A DNA stretch of 64,000 nt from DATKNA01 sp963755755 (GTDB lineage Bacteria; Actinomycetota; Actinomycetes; Actinomycetales; Kineosporiaceae), in the NCBI GenBank assembly GCA_963755755.1, contig CAVWLJ010000011.1, forward strand, positions 304,032-368,031. Direction: 5' to 3'. Shown here one piece after another: positions 38,963 to 50,172 of this stretch. The notes under the pieces were generated by a model. The model saw nothing but the letters and a program-made list of their open reading frames with translations, was not told where the DNA came from and made no database searches. Numbering within the stretch: position 1 is the stretch's first letter; each line of letters begins with the position of its first letter. The translations under genes were made by a program, and so were the position numbers.

Positions 38963-38978
38963 CCGGGCAGCTGCCCGG
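38963..38978. promoter_or_regulatory. 16-bp perfect palindrome upstream of gnd
   Basis: CCGGGCAGCTGCCCGG is a perfect palindrome, 23 bases before the gnd start codon. A second, imperfect dyad (CAGGCC...GGCCTG) lies just upstream near 38913-38938. It may be an operator or a small 5'-leader hairpin; no regulator is identified. Confidence 0.35.
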
Positions 38979-39001
38979 CCGGACAGGGGCAGGAGATCAC
39001 C

Positions 39002-39982
<981 letters not shown>

Positions 39983-40012
39983 CCCGCGGCTGACACCGAG
40001 GTCGCCCTGCCC

Positions 40013-41161
40013 GTGCGCGTCGTCCACCTGTCGGTCGCAGACTTCCGGTCCTACGCATCCGCCGAGGTCGACCTCGAGCCGGGTGTGACCGCCTTCGTGG
40101 GCCCGAACGGGCAGGGCAAGACCAACCTCGTCGAGGCCGTCGGTTATCTCGCCACGCTCGGCAGCCATCGGGTCGCCGGCGACGCTCCGCTCGTGCGCCT
40201 CGGCGCTGCGCGCGCCGTCGTCCGGGCCCTGGTCTCACGCGCCGGTCGCGACACTCTCGTCGAGATCGAGATCGTGCCCGGCGCCGCCAACCGGGCCCGG
40301 CTCAACCGCTCACCGTTGCCGCGGGCGCGTGAGGTGCTCGGGGTGCTCCGGACCGTGCTCTTCGCCCCCGAGGACCTCTCGCTCGTCAAGGGCGACCCCG
40401 ACGGCCGGCGCCGTTTCCTCGACGAGCTCCTCGTCGCGCGGGCGCCGCGGTACGCCGGCGTCCGCGGCGACTACGAACGCGTGCTGCGGCAGCGGAACGC
40501 GCTGCTCAAGTCGGCCGGCGCGACGATCCGCGCGGGCCGGGGCGACGTGCGGACCCTGGACGTGTGGGACAGCCACATGGCCACGGTCGGCGCCGAACTG
40601 CTCGCCGGCCGGCTCCGCCTGGTGCAGCTGCTGGCCCCGGACGTCGCCAAGGCGTACGCGGCCGTCTCGTCCGGGCAGGGTGAGGCGTCGATCGCGTACC
40701 GGTCGTCGCTGGGCGACGACGTCACGGCCGAGGACCCGCCGGGGCGCGAACTCCTGGCCGCCCGCCTGCTCGAGGCGCTCGCGAAGGTGCGGTCGCAGGA
40801 ACTCGAGCGCGGCATCAGCCTGGTCGGGCCGCACCGGGACGACCTGCAGATCAATCTCGGGCCGTTCCCGGCGAAGGGCTTCGCCTCGCACGGGGAGTCC
40901 TGGTCGCTGGCGCTGGCGCTGCGCCTGGCCAGCTACGAGCTGTTGCGTGCCGACGGCGGCCCGGACGGCGACGGCGAGCCGGTCCTTCTCCTGGACGACG
41001 TGTTCGCCGAGCTGGACTCCGGGCGTCGCGACCGGCTCGCCGCGCTCGTGGCCGGCGCGGAGCAGGTGCTCGTCACGGCCGCCGTCCCCCAGGACGTGCC
41101 GGAGACGCTGGACGGCGCGCGCTTCGACGTGATGGGGGGTGAGGTGCGCCGTGTCGGATGA
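40013..41161 (+). CDS. recF: DNA replication and repair protein RecF
   Basis: Walker A in FVGPNGQGKTNLVEAVGYLATLGSHR, the RecF segment LFAPEDLSLVKGDPDGRRRFLDELL, the ABC signature region (SHGESWSLALALRLASYELLR) and Walker B VLLLDDVFAELDSGRRDRLA are all present in 382 residues. RecF helps load RecA at gaps in single-stranded DNA. GTG 40013 lies 30 bases after gnd. The stop overlaps the DUF721 gene by 11 bases. Confidence 0.95.
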   Translation: MRVVHLSVADFRSYASAEVDLEPGVTAFVGPNGQGKTNLVEAVGYLATLGSHRVAGDAPLVRLGAARAVVRALVSRAGRDTLVEIEIVPGAANRARLNRSPLPRAREVLGVLRTVLFAPEDLSLVKGDPDGRRRFLDELLVARAPRYAGVRGDYERVLRQRNALLKSAGATIRAGRGDVRTLDVWDSHMATVGAELLAGRLRLVQLLAPDVAKAYAAVSSGQGEASIAYRSSLGDDVTAEDPPGRELLAARLLEALAKVRSQELERGISLVGPHRDDLQINLGPFPAKGFASHGESWSLALALRLASYELLRADGGPDGDGEPVLLLDDVFAELDSGRRDRLAALVAGAEQVLVTAAVPQDVPETLDGARFDVMGGEVRRVG

Positions 41162-41711
41162 GCTCCCGCCGCCCCGCACCGACGCGGACGCCGGCACCGA
41201 CGAGGAGGCCGGGGTCGAAGCGGTACGGGCCGCGCTCGGACGTGCTCGCGCGGCGGCCCGGGCGCGCGGCGCCGTCCCGGGAGCGGCACCGGGAGGTTCA
41301 CGGCGACGCCGGCGGCAGGACGACGGGCCCCGGTCGGGCGCACGCCCCGATGCGCGGGATCCCCAACCGCTGGGCGACACCCTGGGCCGGCTCGTCGCCG
41401 AGCGCGGCTGGCAGGAGGCCGTCTCGGTGGGTGGGGTCATGGGCCGCTGGGACGCGGTCGTCGGCTCCGACATCGCCGCGCACTGCCGCCCGGAGACGTT
41501 CGAGGCCGGTGTGCTCACCGTCCGCGCGGACAGCACGGCCTGGGCGACGCAGGTGCGCCTGCTCAGCGGCACGCTGCTGCGACGGCTGGCGGACGAGGTC
41601 GGCGAGGGCACGGTGACCAAGGTCGTCGTCCGCGGTCCCTCCGGTCCCTCCTGGCGCCGCGGCCCCCGGGTCGCCCCCGGCAGCCAGGGCCCGCGGGACA
41701 CCTACGGCTGA
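41151..41711 (+). CDS. DUF721/DciA-type protein
   Basis: The C-terminal half is a DUF721 domain (LGRLVAERGWQEAVSVGGVMGRWDAVVGSDIAAHC, LTVRADSTAWATQVRLLSGTLLRRL). This is the fold of DciA, the ancestral loader of the replicative helicase DnaB. The first 80 residues are charged and low complexity, and the last 30 are basic. The same gene (Rv0004) stands between recF and gyrB in mycobacteria. GTG 41151 overlaps the recF end, so translation is coupled. A role with DnaB at the nearby origin is inferred from the family. Confidence 0.85.
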   Translation: MSDELPPPRTDADAGTDEEAGVEAVRAALGRARAAARARGAVPGAAPGGSRRRRRQDDGPRSGARPDARDPQPLGDTLGRLVAERGWQEAVSVGGVMGRWDAVVGSDIAAHCRPETFEAGVLTVRADSTAWATQVRLLSGTLLRRLADEVGEGTVTKVVVRGPSGPSWRRGPRVAPGSQGPRDTYG

Positions 41712-41900
41712 CCATCGGCTGCCCGTCCACCTGCGGTGATCGAGGCGGTTCCACCAGGGCGGCGTCGGGACCGCTGAGCGCCTCTGGAGCGCCTCGAACC
41801 GCCCCGGTGCGTATCGGGATGCGACGCCGGGTCCTCTCGGCGCTCACACGCGCCGTCGAGGGCCCGAGAGACGCCGTTCAGGAAGCCTCGAAGGGATAGG

Positions 41901-44093
41901 ATGGTTGACAGTAGCGGCGGTTCTCGCCTGGGTCCGGGCGCAGCCGCCGGCCCGGGCGCCGCCCGTCCTGCCGTCGATCCTTCAGGAGCCGTGCTACCCG
42001 TGGCCGAGCAGCCTTCCGCGTCGTCCGCCCCTGCCACCACCATGCCGTCGCTGGCCGACGCACTGCCCACCGAGGTGCTCGACGGCCTCGACGGTTCGGG
42101 GCCGGACGGTGACGGCGCGGCGCTGCGCCGCCTCGGCGAGGTACAGGGCACCTACGACGCCAGCGCCATCACCGTGCTCGAAGGCCTCGAGGCGGTCCGC
42201 AAGCGCCCCGGCATGTACATCGGGTCCACCGGCGAGCGCGGTCTGCACCACCTCGTCTACGAGGTCGTCGACAACTCCGTCGACGAGGCACTCGCGGGGT
42301 TCGCCACGCAGATCGAGGTGACGCTCCTCGCCGACGGCGGGGTCCGCGTGATCGACGACGGCCGCGGGATCCCGGTCGACATCGTCGAGTCCGAGGGCCG
42401 GCCGGCGGTCGAGGTCGTGCTGACCGTGCTGCACGCGGGCGGCAAGTTCGGCGGGTCCGGCTACTCGGTCTCCGGCGGACTGCACGGCGTCGGCGTCTCC
42501 GTCGTCAACGCGCTCTCCGAGCGGCTCGACATCGAGGTCGGCCGGCAGGGATACGTGTGGCGGCAGTCGTATCGCGTCGGTGTCCCGACGGCGCCGCTCC
42601 AGCAGGGCGAGCCCAGTGACGACACCGGGACGACCGTCACCTTCTGGCCGAGCCAGACGATCTTCGAGACCACCGTCTTCGACTACGAGACGCTGCGCAG
42701 CCGGTTCCAGCAGTACGCGTTCCTCAACAAGGGGCTGCAGATCACCCTCATCGACGAGCGTCCCGAGCACGCCGACGAGGACGGCACGGCGCCCGCGGTC
42801 ACCTTCCGGTACGACGGCGGGCTCGTCGACTACGTCCGGCACCTCAACGCCTCGAAGAAGACCGAGGCGGTCAACCCCGAGATCATCGACTTCGAGTCCG
42901 AGGACGTCGAGCGCCGGCTGTCGGTCGAGATCGCGATGCAGTGGACGACGGCGTACAGCGAGAGCGTGCACACCTACGCCAACACGATCAACACGCACGA
43001 GGGCGGCACCCACGAGGAGGGCTTCCGCGCCGCGCTGACGACGCTCATCAACCGCTACGGGCGGGAGAAGGGCATCCTCAAGGAGCGCGACGAGAACCTC
43101 ACCGGCGACGACATCCGCGAGGGCCTCACCGCCGTCATCTCGATCAAGCTCGGCGAGCCGCAGTTCGAGGGCCAGACGAAGACCAAGCTGGGCAACACCG
43201 AGGCCAAGACCTTCGTGCAGCGCGTCGTCACCGAGCGGCTCGGCGACTGGCTCGACAGCCACCCGCGCGAGGCGCGCGACGTCATCCAGAAGTCGATCCA
43301 GGCTGCGGCGGCGCGCATGGCCGCCCGGAAGGCGCGGGAGGCCACGCGGCGCAAGGGCCTCATGGGCGGCGGCGGCCTGCCCGGCAAGCTCTCGGACTGC
43401 CAGTCGACCGACCCACGCGAGAGCGAGATCTTCATCGTCGAGGGCGACTCGGCCGGTGGCTCCGCGAAGAGCGGCCGTGACCCCCGGACGCAGGCGATCC
43501 TCCCGATCCGAGGCAAGATCCTCAACGTCGAGAAGGCCCGGATCGACCGGGTGCTCGCCAACCAGGAGGTGCAGGCGCTGATCAGCGCCTTCGGCACCGG
43601 TGTGGGTGAGGACTTCGACCTCGAGAAGCTCCGCTATCACAAGATCATCCTGATGGCGGACGCCGACGTCGACGGTCAGCACATCCGCACGCTGCTGCTC
43701 ACCCTGCTCTTCCGGTTCATGCGCCCGCTCGTCGACAACGGTCACGTCTACCTCGCGCAACCGCCGCTGTACAAGATCAAGTGGACCCGCGGTGAGCCGG
43801 ACTACGCCTACTCGGACCGGGAGCGCGACGCCCTGCTCGCCGCCGGCCAGGAGGCGGGCCGCAAGATGCCCAAGGACGAGGGCATCCAGCGGTACAAGGG
43901 TCTGGGCGAGATGAACGCGTCCGAGCTCTCCGAGACGACGATGGACGCGACGAAGCGCGTGCTGCTGCAGGTGACCCTCGAGGATGCCGCGGCCGCCGAC
44001 GAGATGTTCGCCGTCCTCATGGGTGAGGACGTCGAGAGCCGCCGCTCGTTCATCCAGCGCAACGCCAAGGACGTCCGCTTCCTCGACATCTGA
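41901..44093 (+). CDS. gyrB: DNA gyrase subunit B
   Basis: The GHKL ATPase motifs (VYEVVDNSVDEALAGF, VIDDGRGIPVDI, AGGKFGGSGYSVSGGLHGVG), the transducer lysine region (QTKTKLGN) and the TOPRIM domain (IFIVEGDSAGGSAKSGRD, ILMADADVDGQHIRTLLL) are complete. The C-terminus is RSFIQRNAKDVRFLDI. An unusual Ser/Pro/Ala-rich head of about 75 residues precedes the conserved ITVLEGLEAVRKRPGMYIG. ATG 41901 follows AAGGGATAGG. With GyrA it introduces negative supercoils. No intein is visible in this subunit. Confidence 0.96.
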   Translation: MVDSSGGSRLGPGAAAGPGAARPAVDPSGAVLPVAEQPSASSAPATTMPSLADALPTEVLDGLDGSGPDGDGAALRRLGEVQGTYDASAITVLEGLEAVRKRPGMYIGSTGERGLHHLVYEVVDNSVDEALAGFATQIEVTLLADGGVRVIDDGRGIPVDIVESEGRPAVEVVLTVLHAGGKFGGSGYSVSGGLHGVGVSVVNALSERLDIEVGRQGYVWRQSYRVGVPTAPLQQGEPSDDTGTTVTFWPSQTIFETTVFDYETLRSRFQQYAFLNKGLQITLIDERPEHADEDGTAPAVTFRYDGGLVDYVRHLNASKKTEAVNPEIIDFESEDVERRLSVEIAMQWTTAYSESVHTYANTINTHEGGTHEEGFRAALTTLINRYGREKGILKERDENLTGDDIREGLTAVISIKLGEPQFEGQTKTKLGNTEAKTFVQRVVTERLGDWLDSHPREARDVIQKSIQAAAARMAARKAREATRRKGLMGGGGLPGKLSDCQSTDPRESEIFIVEGDSAGGSAKSGRDPRTQAILPIRGKILNVEKARIDRVLANQEVQALISAFGTGVGEDFDLEKLRYHKIILMADADVDGQHIRTLLLTLLFRFMRPLVDNGHVYLAQPPLYKIKWTRGEPDYAYSDRERDALLAAGQEAGRKMPKDEGIQRYKGLGEMNASELSETTMDATKRVLLQVTLEDAAAADEMFAVLMGEDVESRRSFIQRNAKDVRFLDI

Positions 44094-44126
44094 CGCTCCT
44101 GCACCACGTTCTAGAGAAGGACACCT

Positions 44127-47100
44127 GTGACCGAGCAGCCTCCCGTGCCCCCCGCCGACGGTGAGGGCGGCCGACGCCGCCGCGGCGTCCGCCGCCCTCG
44201 GCTCCCGTGTCGAGCCGATCGACCTGCAGCTGGAGATGCAGCGGTCGTACCTCGACTACGCGATGAGCGTCATCGTGTCGCGCGCGTTGCCCGACGTCAG
44301 GGACGGCCTGAAGCCCGTGCACCGGCGCGTGCTCTACGCGATGTACGACGGCGGCTACCGGCCGGACCGCGGCTTCTCGAAGTGCTCGCGCGTCGTCGGT
44401 GACGTCATGGGTCAGTACCACCCGCACGGTGACAGCGCGATCTACGACACCTTGGTCCGCCTCGCCCAGCCGTGGTCGCTGCGCTACCCGCTGGTGCAGG
44501 GCCAGGGCAACTTCGGTTCGCCGGGCAACGACCCAGCTGCGGCCATGCGTTACTGCGTCGTCGGGGACACGCTTGTTCGCCTGGCGGACGGGAGTTCCGC
44601 GCGCATCGCCGATCTGGCGCCGGGCGCGGGCCCGAACAGCGACACCGAGGTGGACCTCAAGATCAAGGACCGGTCGGGACGGCCGGTCACGGCGAGCAAG
44701 GTGTTCCACTCCGGGCACCACCGGACCCTGCGCCTGCGCACCCGCGAGGGCTACGAGGTCACAGGCACGGAGAACCACCCGGTGCTCACGCTGCGCTCCG
44801 TGGGAGGGGTCCCGACGCTGCTGTGGAGCCTCCTCGAGGAGGTCACGGCCGGTGACACGGTCGTGATGTCGCGGCCGCAGCCCTACGAGTACGGGACGCT
44901 CACGCGCCACCAGAAGGCGGAGGCGCTGCTGGCCGGCGCCTGGGTCAGTGAAGGCTTCTTCTCGTCCTCGCGGGCCGGCTTCAACAACATCGACGCCGAG
45001 TTCTTCGGTCAGGTGCTCGACGCGTACGACCTCGTCGTCGGCGGGAAGCGCTACGTCTACGAGCGCGTCATCGCGTCGGGGTCGACGTTGCGCGAACTCG
45101 ACGTGCAGGACGTCGCGGCACTGCGCCGCTCCAGGCTCGGGGAGATGGAGGGGCTCCGAAGCGCGGACAAGAAGGTCCCGGAGTTCATCTGGACGTCGAC
45201 CCCCGCCGTCAAGGCGCATTTCCTCCGGGCGCTGTTCACCGGCGACGGGTCGGCGAGCGCGTTGCCGCGATCCAGCGTCCAGATCTCGTACTCGACACGC
45301 AGCCCCCAGCTCGCCCGCGACGTCCAGCAGCTGCTGCTCGAGTTCGGCGTCGTCTCGAAGCTGGTGCGCTACGGGCACGGCGAGATCAAGGTCGTCATCA
45401 CCAATCGGCGCGACGCTCGGATCTTCTCGGCACACGTCGGTTTCCTTGGCGCCAAGCAGCTGAAGCTCGTCAAGATCCTTCATCGCGTGCCCCGGGAGTC
45501 GAGCTCCCTGTCGGGCGATCGGGTGCCGTATCTGGCGGAGTACCTCCGCAAGCACGGCAGCGGCTCCTGGAGCGACCACGACTGGCTGCGCCGGCACAAC
45601 GTCGACCGCATCGAGCGCTGGGAGCGCGAGGGTGAGGAGATCCTCGATCGCCTCGACCCCGACGGGGAGGAGGTCGCCGTTCCACTCGTGGACGGCCGCT
45701 TCTACTACGCCACCGTGCAGACCATCGAGGACGCCGGCGTTCAGCCCGTCTGGTCCATCCGCGTCGACACCGACGACCACTCGTTCATCACCAACGGGTT
45801 CGTCAGCCACAACACGGAATGCCGGCTTGCTCCCTTGGCCATGGAAATGGTCCGGGACATCGACAAGGACACCGTCGATTTCGGGCCGAACTACGACGGC
45901 CGCACGCGTGAGCCGCTGGTTCTCCCCAGCCGTTTCCCCAACCTGTTGGTGAACGGCGCCTCCGGCATCGCCGTCGGCATGGCCACGAACATTCCCGCGC
46001 ACAACCTGCGCGAGGTCGCCTCCGGCGTCCAGTGGCTGCTCGAGAACCCGGGGGCCGAGGACGACGAGCTGCTCGGCCAGCTCCTGCTGCGTATCAAGGG
46101 CCCGGACTTCCCGACGCGCGGCCTCATCATGGGCACCCGCGGCATCGAGGACGCCTACCGCACCGGGCGCGGCCAGATCATCATGCGCGCGGTGGTGAAC
46201 GTCGAGGAGATCCAGGGCCGTACCTGCCTCGTCGTCAACGAGCTGCCCTACCAGGTCAACCCCGACAACCTCGCCGCGAAGATCTCCGACCTGGTCAACA
46301 CCGGGCGGGTGCAGGGCATCGCGGACCTGCGTGACGACACCTCCGACAAGACCGGGCTGCGGATCGTCATCGTCCTCAAGCGGGACGCCGTCGCGAAGGT
46401 CGTCCTCAACAACCTCTACAAGCACACCCAGCTGCAGGACACGTTCGGCGCGAACATGCTCGCGCTCGTCGACGGCGTTCCCCGCACGCTGAGCCTCGAC
46501 AAGTTCATCCGCTACTACGTCGAGCACCAGATCGAGGTCGTCGTCCGGCGCACCCGGTACCTGCTCGCGGAGGCCGAGCGGCAGGCCCACATCTACCGCG
46601 GCTACGTGAAGGCGCTGGACGCGCTCGACGAGGTCATCGCCCTGATCCGCAACTCCCCGTCCGCCGACGAGGCCCGCGACGGCCTCATGGGCCTGCTCGA
46701 CGTCGACGAGGATCAGGCCGGCGCCATTCTGCTGCTCCAGCTGCGCAGACTGGCCGCGCTCGAGCGTCAGCGGATCATCGACGAACTCGAGGACCTCGAG
46801 CGCCAGATCGCCGACTACAACGACATCCTGGCTTCCCCGGAGCGGCAACGGCGGATCGTCTCCGACGAACTCGCCGAGATCGTCAACAAGTTCGGCGACG
46901 AGCGGCGCACGCAGATCCTGCCGTTCGACGGGGACATGGACGCCGAGGACCTCATCCCCGAGGAGGAGGTCGTCGTCACCATCACCCGGGACGGCTACGC
47001 GAAGCGCACCCGCTCCGACGCGTACCGGGCGCAGCGACGCGGCGGCAAGGGCGTGCGCGGCGCCCAGCTGCGCAGCGACGACGTGGTCGAGCACTTCTTC

Positions 47101-48043
47101 GTCACCACGACGCACCACTGGCTGCTGTTCTTCACCAACCTCGGCCGTGTCTACCGCGCGAAGGCGTACGAGCTGCCCGAGGGGAGCCGGGACGCCAAGG
47201 GCCAGCACGTGGCCAACCTCATGGCGTTCCAGCCGGGCGAGGAGATCGCCCAGGTCCTCGACATCCCGGACTACCAGGCCGCGTCGTTCCTCGTGCTCGC
47301 GACCAGGCAGGGCAGGATCAAGAAGACCCGCCTCGACGAGTACGACTCGAACCGGACCGGCGGGGTCATCGCCATCAACCTGCTCGACGGCGACGAGCTC
47401 GTGTCCGCCCGGCTGGCCGGGGAGGACGCCGACATCCTGCTCGTCTCGCGCAAGGGGATGTCCTTGCGGTTCACGGCGGACGACGGCGCGCTGCGGCCCG
47501 ATGGGCCGCGCGACCTCGGGCGTCACGGGCATGCGTTTCCGGGACGGCGACGAACTGCTGTCGATGGACGTCGTCCGCGACGTGGACGACGCCTTCGTCT
47601 TCGTCGTCACCGAGCAGGGCTACGCCAAGCGGACGTCCGTCGAGGAGTACCGCAACCAGGGCCGCGGCGGCCTCGGCATCAAGGTGGCCAAGCTGACGGA
47701 CGAGCGCGGCGACCTCGTCGGCGCCATGATCGTGGGCAGCGACGACGAGGTCCTCGTCGTCATGGAGCGCGGCAAGGTCGTGCGGTCCTCCGTCGTCGGC
47801 GTCCCGGCGAAGGGCCGCGACACCATGGGCGTGGTCTTCGCCAAGCCCGACCCGGGCGACCGGATCATCGCCGTGGCCCGCAACAGCGAGCGGAGCCTCG
47901 GGGCCGAGGAGGACGAGCTCCCGCCCGCCCCCGACGGGCCGGCGCTGGACGCGGCCGCCGGTGCGGGGACCGATCCTGACGCCGAGCCCGGCGACGTCGC
48001 CGGCGGGTCTGCCGAGGACGGGCCTGCGGACGACGAGGCGTGA
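44127..48043 (+). CDS. gyrA: DNA gyrase subunit A, interrupted by an intein (two frame breaks)
   Basis: N-extein: QRSYLDYAMSVIVSRALPDVRDGLKP and the quinolone-resistance region GQYHPHGDSAIYDTLVRLAQPW, reaching the catalytic tyrosine in AAAMRY. There a 420-residue intein (44554-45813) is inserted. The C-extein resumes at TECRLAPLAMEMVRDIDKD and continues to the GyrA-box beta-pinwheel repeats (QRRGGKGVRG). The frame changes near 44160 (start GTG 44127, after AGAAGGACACC) and at about 47498 (CGGCCCGATGG, an extra C), giving an acidic C-terminus at 48043. After splicing the protein would be about 885 residues, slightly longer than usual because of the tail. Confidence 0.94.
44554..45813 (+). other. 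GyrA intein with LAGLIDADG-type homing endonuclease domain
   Basis: A 420-residue in-frame insertion directly after the catalytic Tyr, the GyrA-a site also used by mycobacterial GyrA inteins. Block A is CVVGDTLVRLADGSSARIADL with the nucleophilic Cys1. Block B is VTGTENHPVLTL (TxxH), block F FYYATVQTIEDAGVQPVWSI, and block G HSFITNGFVSHN with terminal His-Asn and Thr at +1. The central part has dodecapeptide-like blocks LLAGAWVSEG and LRALFTGDGS with acidic Glu and Asp, so the endonuclease may still be active. It is a full-length relative of the mini-intein Mxe GyrA. Confidence 0.93.
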
Positions 48044-48183
48044 TCACGTTCTCCTGGACCGCTACGATGCGGGGCGATCAGGGGGACGCAGGGCGCGGCA
48101 GGGAGCGCTGCGCCAGCGGGCGCAGACGCGGGGAGGATCGTCATGGCGTACCGTCGAGTCGGTAGCGGAGCGCGGAGGTGAGC

Positions 48184-48775
48184 GTGAGTTCGTCCGAACA
48201 GACGTATCGGGCCGGGTCGGGGCCCCAGGTGACGGGCCGTCCGCCCGCCCCTGCCGGCGACATGGGCGCTGCTCGCTCGACGTCCGCCCCGGGCACCGTC
48301 ACGCCTCCGCTGAGCCGTCCTGGCGGTGCGAACGGGCTGGGCAACGGGTACCAGCCGGGCTACACCGACGCATCGCGGCCCGTGCCGGCGACCGGCGGGG
48401 TTCCGGTCAACGCCCCGCGCAAGGTCCGGCTGACCATCGCCCGGGTCGACCCGTGGTCGGTGCTCAAGCTGTCGTTCCTGCTCTCGGTGGCCCTCGGCGT
48501 CGTGCTCGTCACGGCGTCCGTGGTGCTGTGGTCGGTGCTCGACGCGATGGGCGTGTTCTCCGCGGTGAACAACGAGCTCCGCAGCATCGGCAGCTCGAAC
48601 AACAAGTTCGACATCAACGAGTGGGTCGGGCCTCGGTCGCGTCGTCTCGCTGACGACGGTCATCGCCGTCGTCAACGTGCTGATCATCATGGCGCTGTCG
48701 ACGCTCGGGGCCGTGCTGTACAACCTCGCGTCGAGCCTCGTCGGCGGCCTGCAGGTGACCCTCTCGGACGACTGA
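48184..48775 (+). CDS. DUF3566 domain membrane protein (frame break)
   Basis: A long Pro/Gly-rich cytoplasmic head leads to the DUF3566 start (RKVRLTIARVDPWSVLKLSF). Two membrane helices follow (LSVALGVVLVTASVVLWSVL and IAVVNVLIIMALSTLGAVLY), then a C-terminus ending VGGLQVTLSDD. The frame changes at about 48630 between the two helices. The protein follows gyrA as Rv0007 does in mycobacteria. Function is not established. GTG 48184 follows CGGAGG; GTG 48178 is a weaker alternative. Confidence 0.85.
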
Positions 48776-48842
48776 TCCCGTTTGGTCGGCGGCCGTCGCC
48801 TCCGGTAACCTCTCTTGGTCGCCGCTCCGTGCGGCGGACCCG

Positions 48843-48916
48843 GGGCCTATAGCTCAGTCGGTTAGAGCGCTTCCCTGATAAGGAAGAGGTCGGAAGTTCA
48901 AGTCTTCCTAGGCCCA
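48843..48916 (+). tRNA. tRNA-Ile (anticodon GAT)
   Basis: A 74-base cloverleaf: acceptor GGGCCTA/TAGGCCC, D arm AGCTCAGTCGGTTAGAGC, anticodon loop CTGATAA with GAT, T arm with GTTCAAG, discriminator A. CCA is not encoded. It lies downstream of gyrA-DUF3566 as in other actinobacteria (ileT) and serves as the integration site of the adjoining element. Confidence 0.96.
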
Positions 48917-48947
48917 CCCCTATAACCCCTGGTCAGAGCCCGGTTCC
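48875..48947 (+). repeat. attL-type direct repeat in tRNA-Ile
   Basis: Starting in the anticodon loop, 49 bases (48875-48923) are identical to 53755-53803. With one mismatch (48924) the match extends to 48947. The repeat spans the 3' half of the tRNA plus the start of its terminator, a typical tyrosine-integrase attachment core. Confidence 0.88.
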
Positions 48948-50172
48948 TTCCGCGAGGGAGCCGGGCTCGTCGGGTGTCTGAGGGGTCCTGCCTGCCAAAT
49001 TGCCCGCCAACCGTCTTGGCAGCCGCGAAGAGGCGATCCATGACGGTCGCGCCGGACTGGATGACCGGGCGCAGCTGCTTCCGGTAGACGACCTCCGTCA
49101 CGAGCGTGCTCTTGTGCCCGACCAGGCGGGAGATCTCCTCGATCGGGACGCCGCTGTCCGACAGGAGCGATACGAACGAGTGCCGCAGCTCCCTCGGCGT
49201 CCATGGCGTCGGCGTCGATGCCTGGTGCGCGCCCGATGGCGGCCCGGAAGTCCCGTCGGACGTCGGCGGAGTCGAGCGGCGTGCCCCAGCGTGTGGTGAA
49301 GACGAGACCGAGGTCGATCCACTTGGCGCCGGCCGCCGAGCGCAACCGGGCCTGCAGTCGTCGTGCTCGGACAGGACGTCGACGCACCGGGCGGGCAGCG
49401 CGAGGGTGCGGCGTGAGCGCTGCGTCTTGGTGTCACCAGTGGCCCGGACGGAACGCCAAACGGCCAGCGACGGCGGCACGGGCGGGGAGACGTCCGGTCG
49501 GCCCAAGAGGTCGACGTCCTCCCAGAGCAGGGCCCGCAGCTCCTCGGTCCTTGCCCCGGTCAGCAGGGAGACCACGACGTAGGCGTGCATCGGCGTCCCG
49601 TCGACGGCGTCGAGGATGCGCGGACGCCTGGGCGAGCGTGAGTGCCTTCGACTGGCCGGCCCTGCGTCCCCTGAGGCACCGAGCAGAGGTCGACGACGTT
49701 GCGCTTGACCTTGTCCCGCGCCATGGCCCGCCGGATGGCCCGGTTCAGCGCGGAGTGCAGCTTGCGCAGCGTGCTCGTGCTCAGCGAACTCGGCGCGGCC
49801 GGCCAGCCAGCGGTCGACCTCCGTCGCGCTCAGCTCTCGCAGCCGGCGCGCCCCGAGGAACGGGATGATGTGCGTCTCCGCGAGGTAGCGGTTCGTCCGC
49901 CACGTGCTCTCTCCCGCCTTGGTCAGCCCGTGGTCGAGCCACTCGCGCACGGCGTCGGCGACCGTGTGGCGGTCGCTCCCCATCAGCCAGGCCGTCCTCG
50001 ACGTCGCGCATCAGCTCACGGAGCTTGCTACGGGCCTCCGTCTTGGTCCGGCCGTAGGCGACCTTGCGGACCCGCTTCCTGCTGCGTCGTAGCCGAGGCT
50101 CGCCATGGCGGCCCACCGCTGTCGTTCCTCGCTCCAGAAGAGGGAGCCCTCGCCCTGTCCGCGCTTCGTCAT
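48898..50172 (-). CDS. int: Site-specific tyrosine integrase of the tRNA-Ile element (several frame breaks)
   Basis: The N-terminal arm-binding part (MTKRGQGEGSLFWSEERQR) and core-binding part (TVADAVREWLDHGLTKAGES, HIIPFLGARRLRELSATEVD) precede the catalytic domain. Catalytic motifs: TGARTEELRALLWEDVDL (first Arg), RELRHSFVSLLSDSG (H-R box), ISRLVGHKST and the nucleophile Tyr in TEVVYRKQLRP. Good segments lie in different frames, with switches near 50070, 49990, 49780, 49640, 49350 and 49230. The 3' end runs through the terminator and stops inside the tRNA-Ile/att sequence, as in pSAM2-type elements. ATG 50172 overlaps the xis stop. Confidence 0.82.
48936..48968 (+). terminator. tRNA-Ile terminator hairpin
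   Basis: GAGCCCGG (48936-48943) pairs with CCGGGCTC (48961-48968), extended by TTCC/GGGA. It is 20 bases after the tRNA. Similar copies lie at 53816-53845 and 58441-58473. Confidence 0.75.
48988..49010. repeat. Putative integrase arm-type sites, left end
   Basis: CTGCCTGCCAA followed directly by ATTGCCCGCCAA: two copies of TGCC(T/C)GCCAA about 65 bases inside the left att repeat. Related copies flank the right end at 53444-53475 and 53649-53669. Confidence 0.4.

Noticed and set aside
48687..48917. Minus-strand 76-residue frame starting MGLGRLELPTSSLSGKRSN across tRNA-Ile
   Set aside because: This is the well-known spurious translation of the antisense strand of a tRNA; it is not a protein gene.
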